Program-made: the position numbers and the translations under genes
The notes under the pieces: model-generated
What the model saw: only the letters and a program-made list of their open reading frames with translations
Database searches by the model: none
Told to the model about the DNA's origin: nothing
Shown: one piece after another, positions 44,554-52,574 of the stretch
Layout of the letters: the number at the start of each line of letters is the position of its first letter
Position numbering within the stretch: position 1 is the stretch's first letter
Assembly (NCBI RefSeq): GCF_017355165.1
Contig: NZ_JADILK010000033.1
Span: forward strand, 1 to 52,602
DNA length: 52,602 nucleotides
From: Bacillus sp. SD075
GTDB lineage: Bacteria; Bacillota; Bacilli; Bacillales; DSM-1321
Direction of reading: 5' to 3'

Positions 44554-45425
44554 TGCAGTCAGAGGGTCCAATCAAACCATTTCCTTCCCCTACTGGCCAG
44601 GAGTTAGATAAAATGCTACTTGAACGACTATCTAAAAAGCCCTTCTCGAAATCTTCAATTGCGATTAGGTTGAGTGTGCTGATACTTGCAGTTTTGACCA
44701 TTTATGCATTTTCCGGTTTTGACTATAAGGATGTTAAACTGTGGGACGCGCTATTATTGACCGTCGACAATTTGAAGACCATGTTTTTTGAGCCGCATCT
44801 GAAGCACTTTACCTTTACTCAAGCGCTTTATCAGGTTTCGATAACATTAGGTTTAGCTTTCTTAACGACCATATTTGGTGCAATCATTGCGCTGATGTTG
44901 GGTCTTTTGGCAGCTGGAAATATCTCGTCCAAGCCATTATCGGTTATCATAAAGGGATCGGTTGCCCTGATTAGAGCCGTTCCTACCGTGTTATGGGTCC
45001 TCATTTTTGCAGTCGCAGCGGGGTTGGGCAGTGTAGCGGCAGTTATAGGGATGACATTCCACTCAATAAGTTACCTTGTAAAGGCTTACTCGGAATCTTT
45101 CGAGGAAATTGATAAAGGTGCTATAGAAGCCCTGCAAGCAAGTGGGGCGAATTGGTGGCAGATCGTGTTCCAAGTCATCATTCCATCTTCGATCACTTAT
45201 ATCATTTCATGGACTTTCATGCGCTTTGAAATCAATTTTGCAGTGGCGGTCGCAATGGGCGCAGCGGCAGGTGCAGGTGGAATCGGCTTCGATATGTTCA
45301 TGGCAAGTGGATTTTACTTTGACCTAAGTGAAATTGGCACAATCACTTATTTAATCCTGATAATTGCAATCTGTCTTGAAATCTTCGCAACACAGATCAA
45401 AAGGAAACTAAAAGTATCATCTTGA
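44553..45425 (+). CDS. phnE: Phosphonate ABC transporter permease PhnE (second copy)
   Basis: The ATG at 44553, overlapping the upstream stop and preceded by GAGGAGGGTG, gives 290 residues. The first 55 are a hydrophilic N-terminal tail. About six membrane segments follow, with the motif RAVPTVLWVLIFAVA and EAA loop AIEALQASGANWWQIVFQVIIPSS. It is homologous to the first PhnE, as in other Firmicute phnCDE1E2 operons. Confidence 0.95.
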   Translation: MQSEGPIKPFPSPTGQELDKMLLERLSKKPFSKSSIAIRLSVLILAVLTIYAFSGFDYKDVKLWDALLLTVDNLKTMFFEPHLKHFTFTQALYQVSITLGLAFLTTIFGAIIALMLGLLAAGNISSKPLSVIIKGSVALIRAVPTVLWVLIFAVAAGLGSVAAVIGMTFHSISYLVKAYSESFEEIDKGAIEALQASGANWWQIVFQVIIPSSITYIISWTFMRFEINFAVAVAMGAAAGAGGIGFDMFMASGFYFDLSEIGTITYLILIIAICLEIFATQIKRKLKVSS

Positions 45426-45434
45426 TAGGCAAAG

Positions 45435-45470
45435 AAAAAAGACCACAAAATGAATGAAGTGGTCTCTTTA
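45435..45470 (+). terminator. Terminator of the phosphonate importer operon
   Basis: AAAGACCAC and GTGGTCTCTT pair around an A-rich loop and are followed by TATTTGTTT. It lies between the operon and the convergent DinB-like gene. Confidence 0.7.
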
Positions 45471-45537
45471 TTTGTTTGAAAATCGATTTCAATTTTGTCT
45501 CCGGCAGCTCACTACTGGTGTCGATATCATGAAAAGC

Positions 45538-46041
45538 TTATATAAGGGCGGACTTTATTTCATGTATCTGTTTGATATGCCTCTGTTCATGTAACGATAA
45601 TAATTCAATCCATTGATCCAATGAAAGATCCCCGAACAGGGGATGCTTGGCTTTCTTTCTACTTAACAAGATATCTGAATCCATATCATAAAGAACTTGT
45701 AATAATCGATCCCTTGATTCTGCCAGAAGATCCATAAGGCCCGATAATTGAAAGGGGGTTGAAGAGGGTGAAACGATGTCAGGGGATACGAATTTCTTTG
45801 TTCTATTTGTAACCAGGTAAATATTCTTTTGAATGATATTATTAAAATCCCTTTCCCGAATCCCATTTGCTATAGCTTCTGTAAAAACCTGTTCCGTAAG
45901 ATATAAATGATGGCAAATTTGGGCAATGCTCCATAATTCGGGTGCAGCCCTATGGTGAAGCATTTTTTCATCCAACTCCGTAATTTCCCCAATTAACTGG
46001 TTTCTTGATTCGAAAAGCAAATCATACTCGATATAATTCAT
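45538..46041 (-). CDS. DinB/YfiT-like putative metal-dependent hydrolase
   Basis: I start at ATG 46041 (MNYIEYDLLF) with GGGGGAG upstream; the open frame extends 27 codons further without support. The 167-residue protein has the DinB four-helix layout: WSIAQICHHLYLTEQ near residue 40 and LHEQRHIKQIHEI near the C-terminus supply the usual three histidines. Members bind a divalent metal, and several Firmicute ones are bacillithiol transferases. The substrate here is unknown. Confidence 0.82.
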   Translation of the reverse strand: MNYIEYDLLFESRNQLIGEITELDEKMLHHRAAPELWSIAQICHHLYLTEQVFTEAIANGIRERDFNNIIQKNIYLVTNRTKKFVSPDIVSPSSTPFQLSGLMDLLAESRDRLLQVLYDMDSDILLSRKKAKHPLFGDLSLDQWIELLSLHEQRHIKQIHEIKSALI

Positions 46042-46757
46042 GAGAACTCCCCCTTTTGTGACACCTCCATTTGAAAGCATCATGGAATTTTTGATATAGG
46101 AAAAAAGGGATATCGACTGCATGACAAATGAAAAAAACTAAGTTGATACGATGTGGCACGTATTGATTTCAAAAGGATTATGTTTTTTCATTGATGGAAT
46201 ATGAATGTCTAATGATTGCAGGGGTGTGAGATTATGCATTAAGAAGGTTTCTATTTGGGAAAGATCGTGATAGATAGGCTTGCATTGTATAAACAAGCAT
46301 GTTTCATGTGTAAGGCCTTGCTTCAAAGTGATTGGCTTTTATGTTGTCTTGAGGAAGAAATGCAGAGCTGATGTCAGGCCTTCACTTCCGGGGACCCCAT
46401 TTTCTGGACCTTTGATACCCTATCATGCCTATGCAAAAAAGTTAAGTTTATGCCAATTTAGTATGTTGCGTTCAATACAAGAATATGATGCATGTCCAGG
46501 GCTTCCTCTGATGAACCGGAAAAGGTAAACAGGCATTCAAAAGGAATAAGAAACTAAGAGAATCGGGACAGTGGAATTGTATATATTTGAATTATAGCAT
46601 AGTTAATATTTTCCTAGAAATGATTATATGAAAAAAGACGGAGGGTTTGTACATCATCTTTTTGCTTTTTATAGTGGATAGACCATCAAGAGAAAAGTTG
46701 CGGACCGAATAGGGAGCTTTAAAACTGAAGATAGACAAAAACAGGATGGTGAATGCG
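46042..46757. other. Gene-poor region, probably decayed sequence
   Basis: About 700 bases have no gene I can name. A 62-codon minus-strand frame (46138-46326) and an 82-codon plus-strand frame (46280-46528, including CPGLPLMNR near its end) overlap each other. Neither has a convincing ribosome site or a known family. The plus frame ends in a Cys- and Pro-containing stretch resembling small spore-coat proteins, but too weakly to call. A decayed gene follows directly. Confidence 0.4.
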
Positions 46758-47278
46758 ATGGCTAAACAATAGTCGGAAAACTGTATTTACATAAATATGA
46801 ACGGGTTGCAGTCTTGAATCTGCCAGCTGGGGCGGATTATTTAACAGAGCTTCCGTATTACGATACAGAGCTTAATGAAAGTGCCTATGATCTCATATTT
46901 GCCTTTGGATTCGATATGGATTCTTAAAAGGAATCGTGGAGCTCGAGTGACCTGAAGTTTGCACGTATGGTTGGAATGGATGATGTCTTTACGGTAGTCG
47001 GACTAAAAGAAGATTCGAAATATAGTAACCGTCCATCTACCAAAGCAAGCCAATCAGTCGATGATTATAGAAATGATTTCTGAAATTGAGAAAGATTTGC
47101 AGCATTTTCCTGATGTACTTGCGTTCTATCAATCACTTACCCCAGGGTATCGCAAGGATTGGGCTCGTTACGTGTATAGGGCAGAACAAGAGGCACCCAA
47201 GTGAAACGGCGTCAGGAAATGAAAACGATTTTAGGAGAAGGGCCCAAGGACAGGGATTTATATCGAAGAAATAAATAA
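46758..47278 (+). pseudogene. Decayed YdeI/OmpD-associated family gene
   Basis: Several frames read in order give GKLYLHKYERVAVLNLPAG, YLTELPYYDTELNESAYD, FARMVGMDDVFTVVGLKEDS, VEMISEIEKDLQHFPDVLAF-like text, YQSLTPGYRKDWARYVYRAE and MKTILGEGPKDRDLYRRN. The C-terminal part matches the YdeI/OmpD-associated (bacteriocin-protection-like) family. Lesions: TAG five codons after the start, a stop after DMDS near 46925, loss of the central segment near 46935, and frameshifts near 47033-47075 and 47200. No intact copy is present in the window. Confidence 0.75.
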
Positions 47279-47355
47279 GGGGGGATGTCTTCCATTCTCT
47301 TTTTTCTTGTTCTGTCCATCCTATCAAAAGCATATACTAGACCGAATCTAAACTT

Positions 47356-47376
47356 AAATCGTAATAATTATGATTT
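47356..47376. promoter_or_regulatory. Zur box before ycgRQ
   Basis: AAATCGTAAT-A-ATTATGATTT is a 10-1-10 inverted repeat with one mismatch. It differs from the B. subtilis Zur consensus (TCGTAATnATTACGA core) at one base. It lies 15 bases upstream of the ycgR-like start, so zinc-loaded Zur would repress the two-gene operon. Confidence 0.8.
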
Positions 47377-47391
47377 GTGAGGTGTGTGAAT

Positions 47392-48402
47392 ATGCTTTTG
47401 AAACGCTACATGGGAAATTTACTGTTATTGATTCTGCTGTTTTTCCTGCTGGCATTCTTTTTTCTAGGTGATGTATTCATTCCAAAAGCGATTGATTTCT
47501 CGAGCTACCCGATGCTTCACTCTGTGTTCGTCGTGTTTTTGGGATTGTTTTTAGAATCGATTCCTTTCTTGTTCCTGGGGGCCATTGCTTCATCGTTCAT
47601 CCAGTTGTTCATCAGTGAAGAAATCATTCAGCGAATGATACCAAAAAGACCCCTGACGGCCATCTTTGCTGCGATAATGGCGGCGCTGATCATTCCGGTT
47701 TGCGAATGTGCAATCATCCCGGTCGTCCGAAGATTGATTCAAAAGGGTATTCCGGTCCATGCAGGTGTTGTCTTGCTCGTAACAGCCCCAATTTTGAATG
47801 TCATTGTGTTCGGGTCAACTTATTATGCGTTCCAAAATAATCCGGCCATTCTATATGGAAGAATCATTCTATGTGTCCTGACAGCCATAATCGTAGGTTT
47901 ATTCATTCATATATTCAGCACGAAAGATGTGGTGAAAGAGGAGAAGGTGGAATGGGTACACGGACATGAACATGATATTCAGTCCAGTAAATGGACAAGC
48001 TTCATTGAACATACTTCACAGGAATTTTTTATGGTCGGCAGATACTTTATCATCGGGGCCTTGTTTGCCAGTGTATTTCAAGTGTTTATGGATCGGACCG
48101 TAATGGCCGATATTGGCCAGGCGCCAATAAAAGGCACGGCATTGATGATGGGAATTGCCTTTGTGCTTTCACTCTGTTCATCAGCTGATGCATTCGTTGC
48201 CGCCTCCTTTTCCCATAGTTTTCTGCCAGGCTCCATACTTGGTTTCCTTGTATTTGGTCCTATGCTGGATTTGAAAAATGTCCTGATCATGATGTCATGT
48301 TTTAAACGGAGCTTCGTCGTCACGTATGTCCTGCTTGTTTTCGCGGTCGTCTTCAGCCTATGCCTGATTGCAGGCGGATTGATCAGTAAGGGGGGCTTCT
48401 GA
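47392..48402 (+). CDS. YcgR-type permease (UPF0718/DUF318 family)
   Basis: From ATG 47392 (GAGGTGTG upstream) the protein has 336 residues and about eight membrane segments. The conserved PVCECAIIPVVRRLIQKGIPVHAG motif with its Cys-Glu-Cys and the later LCSSADAFVAASFSH repeat are hallmarks of COG0701 permeases. A cytoplasmic loop around residue 185 has HGHEHD, a possible metal-binding patch. It overlaps ycgQ in TGATG. The Zur box suggests a role in zinc limitation. The transported species is unknown. Confidence 0.87.
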   Translation: MLLKRYMGNLLLLILLFFLLAFFFLGDVFIPKAIDFSSYPMLHSVFVVFLGLFLESIPFLFLGAIASSFIQLFISEEIIQRMIPKRPLTAIFAAIMAALIIPVCECAIIPVVRRLIQKGIPVHAGVVLLVTAPILNVIVFGSTYYAFQNNPAILYGRIILCVLTAIIVGLFIHIFSTKDVVKEEKVEWVHGHEHDIQSSKWTSFIEHTSQEFFMVGRYFIIGALFASVFQVFMDRTVMADIGQAPIKGTALMMGIAFVLSLCSSADAFVAASFSHSFLPGSILGFLVFGPMLDLKNVLIMMSCFKRSFVVTYVLLVFAVVFSLCLIAGGLISKGGF

Positions 48403-49169
48403 TGAAACGTTTTTTTATCCAAAGGCTTGAAGGATTGCTGCTGCTTGGACTGGGACTCATGATATTTAAATTGTATGTTTCGGGATATTTAACGAAATTG
48501 ATTGCACCCAAAATGGTTCCATATGCATTGGCGGCTCTTTTTGCTTTTTTAGTGATCAGTCTTCTCCGAATGAAAAAACAAAAACAGGGTGTACAACATT
48601 GTGATTGCGGATCGAGTGGGGAGTCTTCCCCGTCCGCACTGGTCCTGAAATATAGTTTGTTCTTCCTTCCGATCCTACTGGGCTTCACCTTGACCGATTT
48701 TACATTAAGCGGGGAAGTTTTGGCGAAAAGGGGGATGGCGAAGCAGCAGGCACAGATGATAAGTCCATATGATTCAGGGAAACATCTGAATGGGGAGAAA
48801 ATCTCCGTAACCGATGATAATTATTTTGAAGTACTGGATGATTTACTGAACAACCTTGATACGATCGAGGGGAAGGAAATAGAGATTTCGGGGTTCATAT
48901 ACCGTGAGGATACATTTACGAAAAGACAAATGGCCATCTCCCGCCTCTCCATGTCCTGCTGTGTGGTCGATGCGACGTTATACGGATATATGGTCAACGG
49001 GAATGTGGAAGGAATGAAGACAAATGATTGGTATACCATCACAGGGACATTAAAAAAGGGAAGTTATAAAGGGGAACCCGTACCGGTGATCGATTTAAAA
49101 GAGGCGAAAAAAATAAAGGCACCGGAAGAAGCGTATTTATATGAGAATGTTCAAATCATTCAGCAGTAG
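48402..49169 (+). CDS. YcgQ-type TIGR03943 family protein (DUF1980)
   Basis: The 255-residue protein has two N-terminal membrane helices, a CDCG motif near residue 67, a third helix (LFFLPILLGFTLTDF), and a C-terminal extracytoplasmic domain of the TIGR03943 family (ISVTDDNYFEVLDDL, IEISGFIYREDTFTKRQMAISRLSMSCC). It always accompanies the YcgR-type permease and probably works with it as one membrane unit. Comparative genomics links the pair to Zur regulation in several bacteria. The start codon overlaps the ycgR stop. Confidence 0.88.
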   Translation: MKRFFIQRLEGLLLLGLGLMIFKLYVSGYLTKLIAPKMVPYALAALFAFLVISLLRMKKQKQGVQHCDCGSSGESSPSALVLKYSLFFLPILLGFTLTDFTLSGEVLAKRGMAKQQAQMISPYDSGKHLNGEKISVTDDNYFEVLDDLLNNLDTIEGKEIEISGFIYREDTFTKRQMAISRLSMSCCVVDATLYGYMVNGNVEGMKTNDWYTITGTLKKGSYKGEPVPVIDLKEAKKIKAPEEAYLYENVQIIQQ

Positions 49170-49345
49170 TGGAAAACCCGCAAAAGGATGCCTTTGCCTG
49201 TCGAAGACACCCTTTTCATGTAAAAAGGCCTTAAAGCCATTAATCCATCATAAGATCCCATTCCACTTGTATTTATACCGCCGAATGGCAGAAAACGTGG
49301 GCGGCGAGAATTCATTTGGTGGGCACCTTGTTCTCCGTTATTCAT
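49160..49345 (-). pseudogene. 3' relic of an aldehyde dehydrogenase gene
   Basis: On the minus strand the sequence reads FLPFGGINTSGMGSYDG and then, after a one-base shift near 49238, GFKAFLHEKGVF followed by RQRHPFAGF. This is the C-terminal end of class 3-like aldehyde dehydrogenases (PFGG-x-x-x-SGMGSYHGK...F-x-x-F-x-H-x-K-V). The rest of the gene is gone. No functional product is expected. Confidence 0.72.
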
Positions 49346-49380
49346 ACAATATGGGATAAAGAACGGGGAGGGGTTATGCC

Positions 49381-49821
49381 GTGTATGAGCATGATATGTA
49401 TGAAGGTGATTGGAACAGGCAGCAGGATATGTTGATTCAACTTGAAAAGGCGATAAATGGCGAGTACAGTGCTATCCAATGTTATGAGAAATTGGCAGCA
49501 TTAGCGCCGGATGAAAAGCAGAGGAAACAAATCATTGAAATAAGGGAAGATGAAATAAAACATTTTCAAGTATTCACCCGGATATACAGCAGCTTGACCG
49601 GGGTGCAGCCACAGCCTAAATTGACGGAACCTTGCCCGGACTCCTATGCAGCTGGCTTGGAATTTGCCGTTCAAGATGAACAGGAAACAGTGGATTTTTA
49701 TTTGGATGTCGCAGATGGTGCCGCTGATAGAACCATCAGAAAGGCGTTCCGGCGTGCTGCCGCCGATGAACAAAATCATGCCGTCTGGTTTTTGTTTTAC
49801 TTAGTAAAACTTAAAGGCTGA
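49381..49821 (+). CDS. Ferritin-like domain protein (YhjR-like)
   Basis: The start is GTG 49381 behind GGGAGGGG, giving 146 residues. The helical protein has two ferritin-type repeats: INGEYSAIQCYEKLA with REDEIKHFQVF, and VQDEQETVDFYLDVAD with AAADEQNHAVWFLFYL. The glutamate and histidine residues of these helices form the family's di-iron site. It may be an oxidase or a spore-associated protein; YhjR of B. subtilis is of similar size. The gene is monocistronic with a strong terminator. Confidence 0.8.
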   Translation: MYEHDMYEGDWNRQQDMLIQLEKAINGEYSAIQCYEKLAALAPDEKQRKQIIEIREDEIKHFQVFTRIYSSLTGVQPQPKLTEPCPDSYAAGLEFAVQDEQETVDFYLDVADGAADRTIRKAFRRAAADEQNHAVWFLFYLVKLKG

Positions 49822-49841
49822 TTCATTAGTAAGGAAAGTTG

Positions 49842-49874
49842 AAAAAAAGCCAGGGAATTATCCTGGCTTTTTTT
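49842..49874. terminator. Bidirectional terminator between yhjR-like gene and the EamA gene
   Basis: AAAAAAGCCAGG and CCTGGCTTTTTT form a perfect stem with an 8-base loop between convergent genes. Confidence 0.92.
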
Positions 49875-49877
49875 ATT

Positions 49878-50774
49878 TTAAGACAGCTCCTGGTTCATCA
49901 ATGTTGGATTTTTTCGCAGCCCTGGTGAAATCGTCAAAGAGATGATTCCGCATAAGAGCAATCCCACCCCGATCCATGACATGGGGGACAAGCTCTCGCC
50001 AACAAGGAAGACACCGAGAAGAGCGGCTGTCAGCGGTTCGGCGAGTGATAACGAGACCGCTGTTGATGAAGGAACGGATATTAGCCCTTTATTAAAAAAT
50101 AAGTAGGCGGCTGCTGTAGCAAGAAGTCCAAGGTGAAGGCTGACGGCCAGCCCATTCGTTGTGCCGATCCAGCTGATATCCAGTATGAATAATGCGGGTG
50201 CCAACAGCAGGGCGCTAAAACTGAAGATGACAGCTGCAGTTGCTTCTGGTGGTTGTTTATCCAAGATCCTCTTACTAACCAATGTGTATACCGTAAAGGA
50301 AGCTCCGGCCCCCAGCGCAAGCAGTGCACCTATTGGATCGATGGCAACTGATCCTTGATTGGAAAAAAGCAGTAAGCACCCGGCAATCGATAAACCTGTG
50401 GCGATCCACCAGCTTGATGATGGCCGTTTTTTACTGAACAGCCATTCAAGGAATCCAGCAATGATGGGGGCGCTGCTAAGAGTGATTATGGTGCCGATGG
50501 CAATTCCGGTCATGCTGACAGCCATGAAAAATAGCGGCTGGTAGCAGGCCATGCCTAACGTGGCTAAGATGGTTTCTTTCATTGGCCAGTTGTACCGCGT
50601 TAATTTTTTTTTCCAGATTGCAATGAGCAATAAAGCGGCCCCGCCGACTGCCAAGCGGACGGCACCTATTGCAATGGGATGGGCTCCATCAGGGGCGAAT
50701 GACTGGGCCGTTCCGGTCGTTCCCCACAGCATTGCCCCAAGGATGACGAGTAAATAAGGGTATTTTTCCTTCAT
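49878..50774 (-). CDS. EamA/DMT-family exporter
   Basis: The 298-residue protein contains ten membrane segments arranged as two EamA repeats. The first begins YLLVILGAMLWGTTGTAQSF and the second IGALLALGAGASFTVYTLVSKR. The conserved AEPLTAALLGVFLVGE segment lies in the second half. Such proteins export amino acids or other small metabolites. It is divergent from the Rrf2 regulator, which probably controls it. AGGAGA precedes the ATG. Confidence 0.88.
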   Translation of the reverse strand: MKEKYPYLLVILGAMLWGTTGTAQSFAPDGAHPIAIGAVRLAVGGAALLLIAIWKKKLTRYNWPMKETILATLGMACYQPLFFMAVSMTGIAIGTIITLSSAPIIAGFLEWLFSKKRPSSSWWIATGLSIAGCLLLFSNQGSVAIDPIGALLALGAGASFTVYTLVSKRILDKQPPEATAAVIFSFSALLLAPALFILDISWIGTTNGLAVSLHLGLLATAAAYLFFNKGLISVPSSTAVSLSLAEPLTAALLGVFLVGESLSPMSWIGVGLLLCGIISLTISPGLRKNPTLMNQELS

Positions 50775-50862
50775 GGAAGTTCTCCTGTGATAAAGATTTA
50801 CTATTCAGATTATATGATTGTGCCGATTAAGTCAAAGGGGCCATTTGTTCGGGAGAACGTAA

Positions 50863-50885
50863 CATAGTATAATGGCCATACTATG
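50863..50885. promoter_or_regulatory. Inverted repeat over the Rrf2-gene promoter
   Basis: CATAGTAT and ATACTATG flank a seven-base centre (AATGGCC) as a perfect 8-7-8 inverted repeat. The left arm overlaps a TATAAT -10 at 50868-50873. Position and symmetry fit an autoregulatory operator for the Rrf2 protein encoded just downstream, in the divergent region shared with the EamA gene. Confidence 0.65.
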
Positions 50886-50909
50886 GATAGGGGTGTAAGG
50901 GGGATAATC

Positions 50910-51365
50910 ATGTCTTCAGGTAATCGAAACAATCAAATTGGACCGCCGCGGTTCGCTATTGCCATTCATTCTCTGGTTTGGCTTGCACAAAGCGAAAAGC
51001 TCCTGACAAGTTCGGCAATCGCTTTAAAGGTGAAGTCACATGCCACTTTTTTAAGAAGGGTGATGGCACAGCTCGCAGCTGCGGGGATCGTCGAAACAAA
51101 GGAAGGGCGGGAAGGAGGATATAGCTTGAAGGTGCCTGCCTCTCAGCTGACTTTGGCCGATGTGTATCAAGCGGTACGGCCGGAATGTCTTGTTTGTATG
51201 GAAACGAGCGAATGCGGTGAAGTCGGGAAGCAGCTGGATACGGCATTGGAGGAAATCATGAACGAAGCCGAAAAGGAAACATTGCGCCTGCTAAAGGGGT
51301 ATACATTGGAAGAATTCATGAAAAAAGTTGACTTCACCCATTTTGAAAATGAGTGTCTAGGGTAA
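50910..51365 (+). CDS. Rrf2-family transcriptional regulator
   Basis: The ATG at 50910 behind AAGGGGGAT gives 151 residues. The N-terminal winged helix reads FAIAIHSLVWLAQSEKLLTSSAIALKVKSHATFLRRVMAQLAAAGIV, followed by the family's wing motif GREGGYSL. The linker region has Cys residues in ECLVCMETSEC (C-x2-C-x6-C), not the C-x5-C-x5-C spacing of IscR, so metal or redox sensing is possible but unproven. Neighbours are the divergent exporter and the downstream FrnE-like oxidoreductase, 75 bases away. Confidence 0.87.
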   Translation: MSSGNRNNQIGPPRFAIAIHSLVWLAQSEKLLTSSAIALKVKSHATFLRRVMAQLAAAGIVETKEGREGGYSLKVPASQLTLADVYQAVRPECLVCMETSECGEVGKQLDTALEEIMNEAEKETLRLLKGYTLEEFMKKVDFTHFENECLG

Positions 51366-51439
51366 TATCCTTGCAAGAGGATACCCAGGATTATATAATG
51401 TGCTTAATGCGATTGCATTTGAAATGAGGAGGTATTTAC

Positions 51440-52150
51440 ATGAAGGTGGAAATTTGGTCCGATTATCAATGTCCGTTCTGCTATATTGGAAAGCGTCGGT
51501 TCGAAGAGGCCTTAAATCAGTTTGAAAATAAAAATCAGGTAGAGGTTTCATTTCGCAGTTTCGAGTTGAACCCAGAGGCTGAGCGGGATATCAATATGAC
51601 TCAAAATGAAATGCTGGCCAAGAAATACGGCATGTCTCAAGCACAGGTGGAAGCGAACAGCCAAAACCTGACTCAACAGGCCAAAGAATTGGGACTGGAT
51701 TATCATTTGGACAAAGTGGTCTTAACGAATTCGTTCGATGCTCACCGCTTGATGCATTTTGCTGAATCAAAAGGTAAAGAGAAAGAAATGAATGAACGCC
51801 TATTTAAAGCATACTTTACGGAAGGCAAACATATTGGCGATCACGCTACATTGGCTAGTTTGGCTGAAGAGGCCGGTCTTGAAAGGTCCGAGGCGGAAGC
51901 CATGCTGGCAGGAACGGCATTCACGGCAGAGGTTAGGGGAAATGAGCAAGAAGGAAGCCTGCTTGGTATTACAGGTGTGCCATTCTTTGTCATTAACCGC
52001 AAGTATGGAATCTCCGGTGCCCAGCCGACAGAAGCGTTCCTGGATACGCTTAAAAAAGTATGGGCTGAGGAAAACCCGCTTACAATGGGGAATGATCCAG
52101 CAACAGGTGACGCTTGTACGGACGGTTCTTGTAACGTGCCGGAAAAATAA
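51440..52150 (+). CDS. DsbA-family oxidoreductase, FrnE/YwbO type
   Basis: The 236-residue protein has a thioredoxin fold with an inserted helical domain. The active site is Cys11-Pro-Phe-Cys14 (SDYQCPFCYIGKRRFE) and the cis-proline loop is ITGVPFFVINRKYGISGAQP. No signal peptide is present, so it is cytoplasmic. A C-terminal extension carries Cys226 and Cys231 (ACTDGSC, C-x4-C), the same spacing as the second redox pair of Deinococcus FrnE. AGGAGG precedes the ATG. It may be co-regulated with the Rrf2 gene upstream. Confidence 0.88.
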   Translation: MKVEIWSDYQCPFCYIGKRRFEEALNQFENKNQVEVSFRSFELNPEAERDINMTQNEMLAKKYGMSQAQVEANSQNLTQQAKELGLDYHLDKVVLTNSFDAHRLMHFAESKGKEKEMNERLFKAYFTEGKHIGDHATLASLAEEAGLERSEAEAMLAGTAFTAEVRGNEQEGSLLGITGVPFFVINRKYGISGAQPTEAFLDTLKKVWAEENPLTMGNDPATGDACTDGSCNVPEK

Positions 52151-52163
52151 TGAAGATTTGAAG

Positions 52164-52197
52164 AAGGAGACCCGAACATGGGGTCTCCTTTTTTTTA
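52164..52197 (+). terminator. Terminator after the FrnE-like gene
   Basis: AAGGAGACCC and GGGTCTCCTT pair around GAACATG and are followed by eight Ts. Confidence 0.93.
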
Positions 52198-52283
52198 CTA
52201 AAAAAGGAAATGTTGTGTATGGCAAAGAATATAGTGTACAGGATGGCTTTTCGAAAAAGTCCGATATGAAAGGAAGCTAAAGG

Positions 52284-52574
52284 GTGTATATAATAATTGG
52301 AATTCTTGTTTTCGTGTTTGCATGTGTAGTAACGGCCAAACTAATTTCCTATAAATATTGGACATGTATTTATACGGCATTCGGAAATGAAAATTATTTT
52401 AAGGTGATTGCGAAATTGGAAAGGGAAGGGATACAATTCAAAACGAAGATGCCTATGAATTTAGGCTCCGAAAGCTTTCAAAATCGCCATGAAACTACTC
52501 AGTATGATGTTTTTGTGAAAAAAGAACAGAAGCAAATTGCCGAAAGTGCACTAAACAAGAATGAAAAAAGATAA
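52284..52574 (+). CDS. Small membrane-anchored hypothetical protein
   Basis: The start is GTG 52284 with AGGAAG upstream. The 96-residue product has one N-terminal membrane helix (residues 2-20, IIIGILVFVFACVVTAKLI) and a hydrophilic domain with FKVIAKLEREGIQFKTKM and TTQYDVFVKKEQKQIAESAL. The latter layout (a helix, then a strand, then DxFV) resembles small Bacillus signal-transducing-like or DUF2007-like alpha-beta proteins that convert a repeat into a compact domain, but I do not recognise it with confidence. Confidence 0.6.
   Translation: MYIIIGILVFVFACVVTAKLISYKYWTCIYTAFGNENYFKVIAKLEREGIQFKTKMPMNLGSESFQNRHETTQYDVFVKKEQKQIAESALNKNEKR

Noticed and set aside
46280..46528. Open frame of 82 codons ending in a CPGLPLMNR-type tail
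   Set aside because: There is no ribosome site and no recognised family, it overlaps an opposite-strand frame, and the surrounding sequence is decayed.
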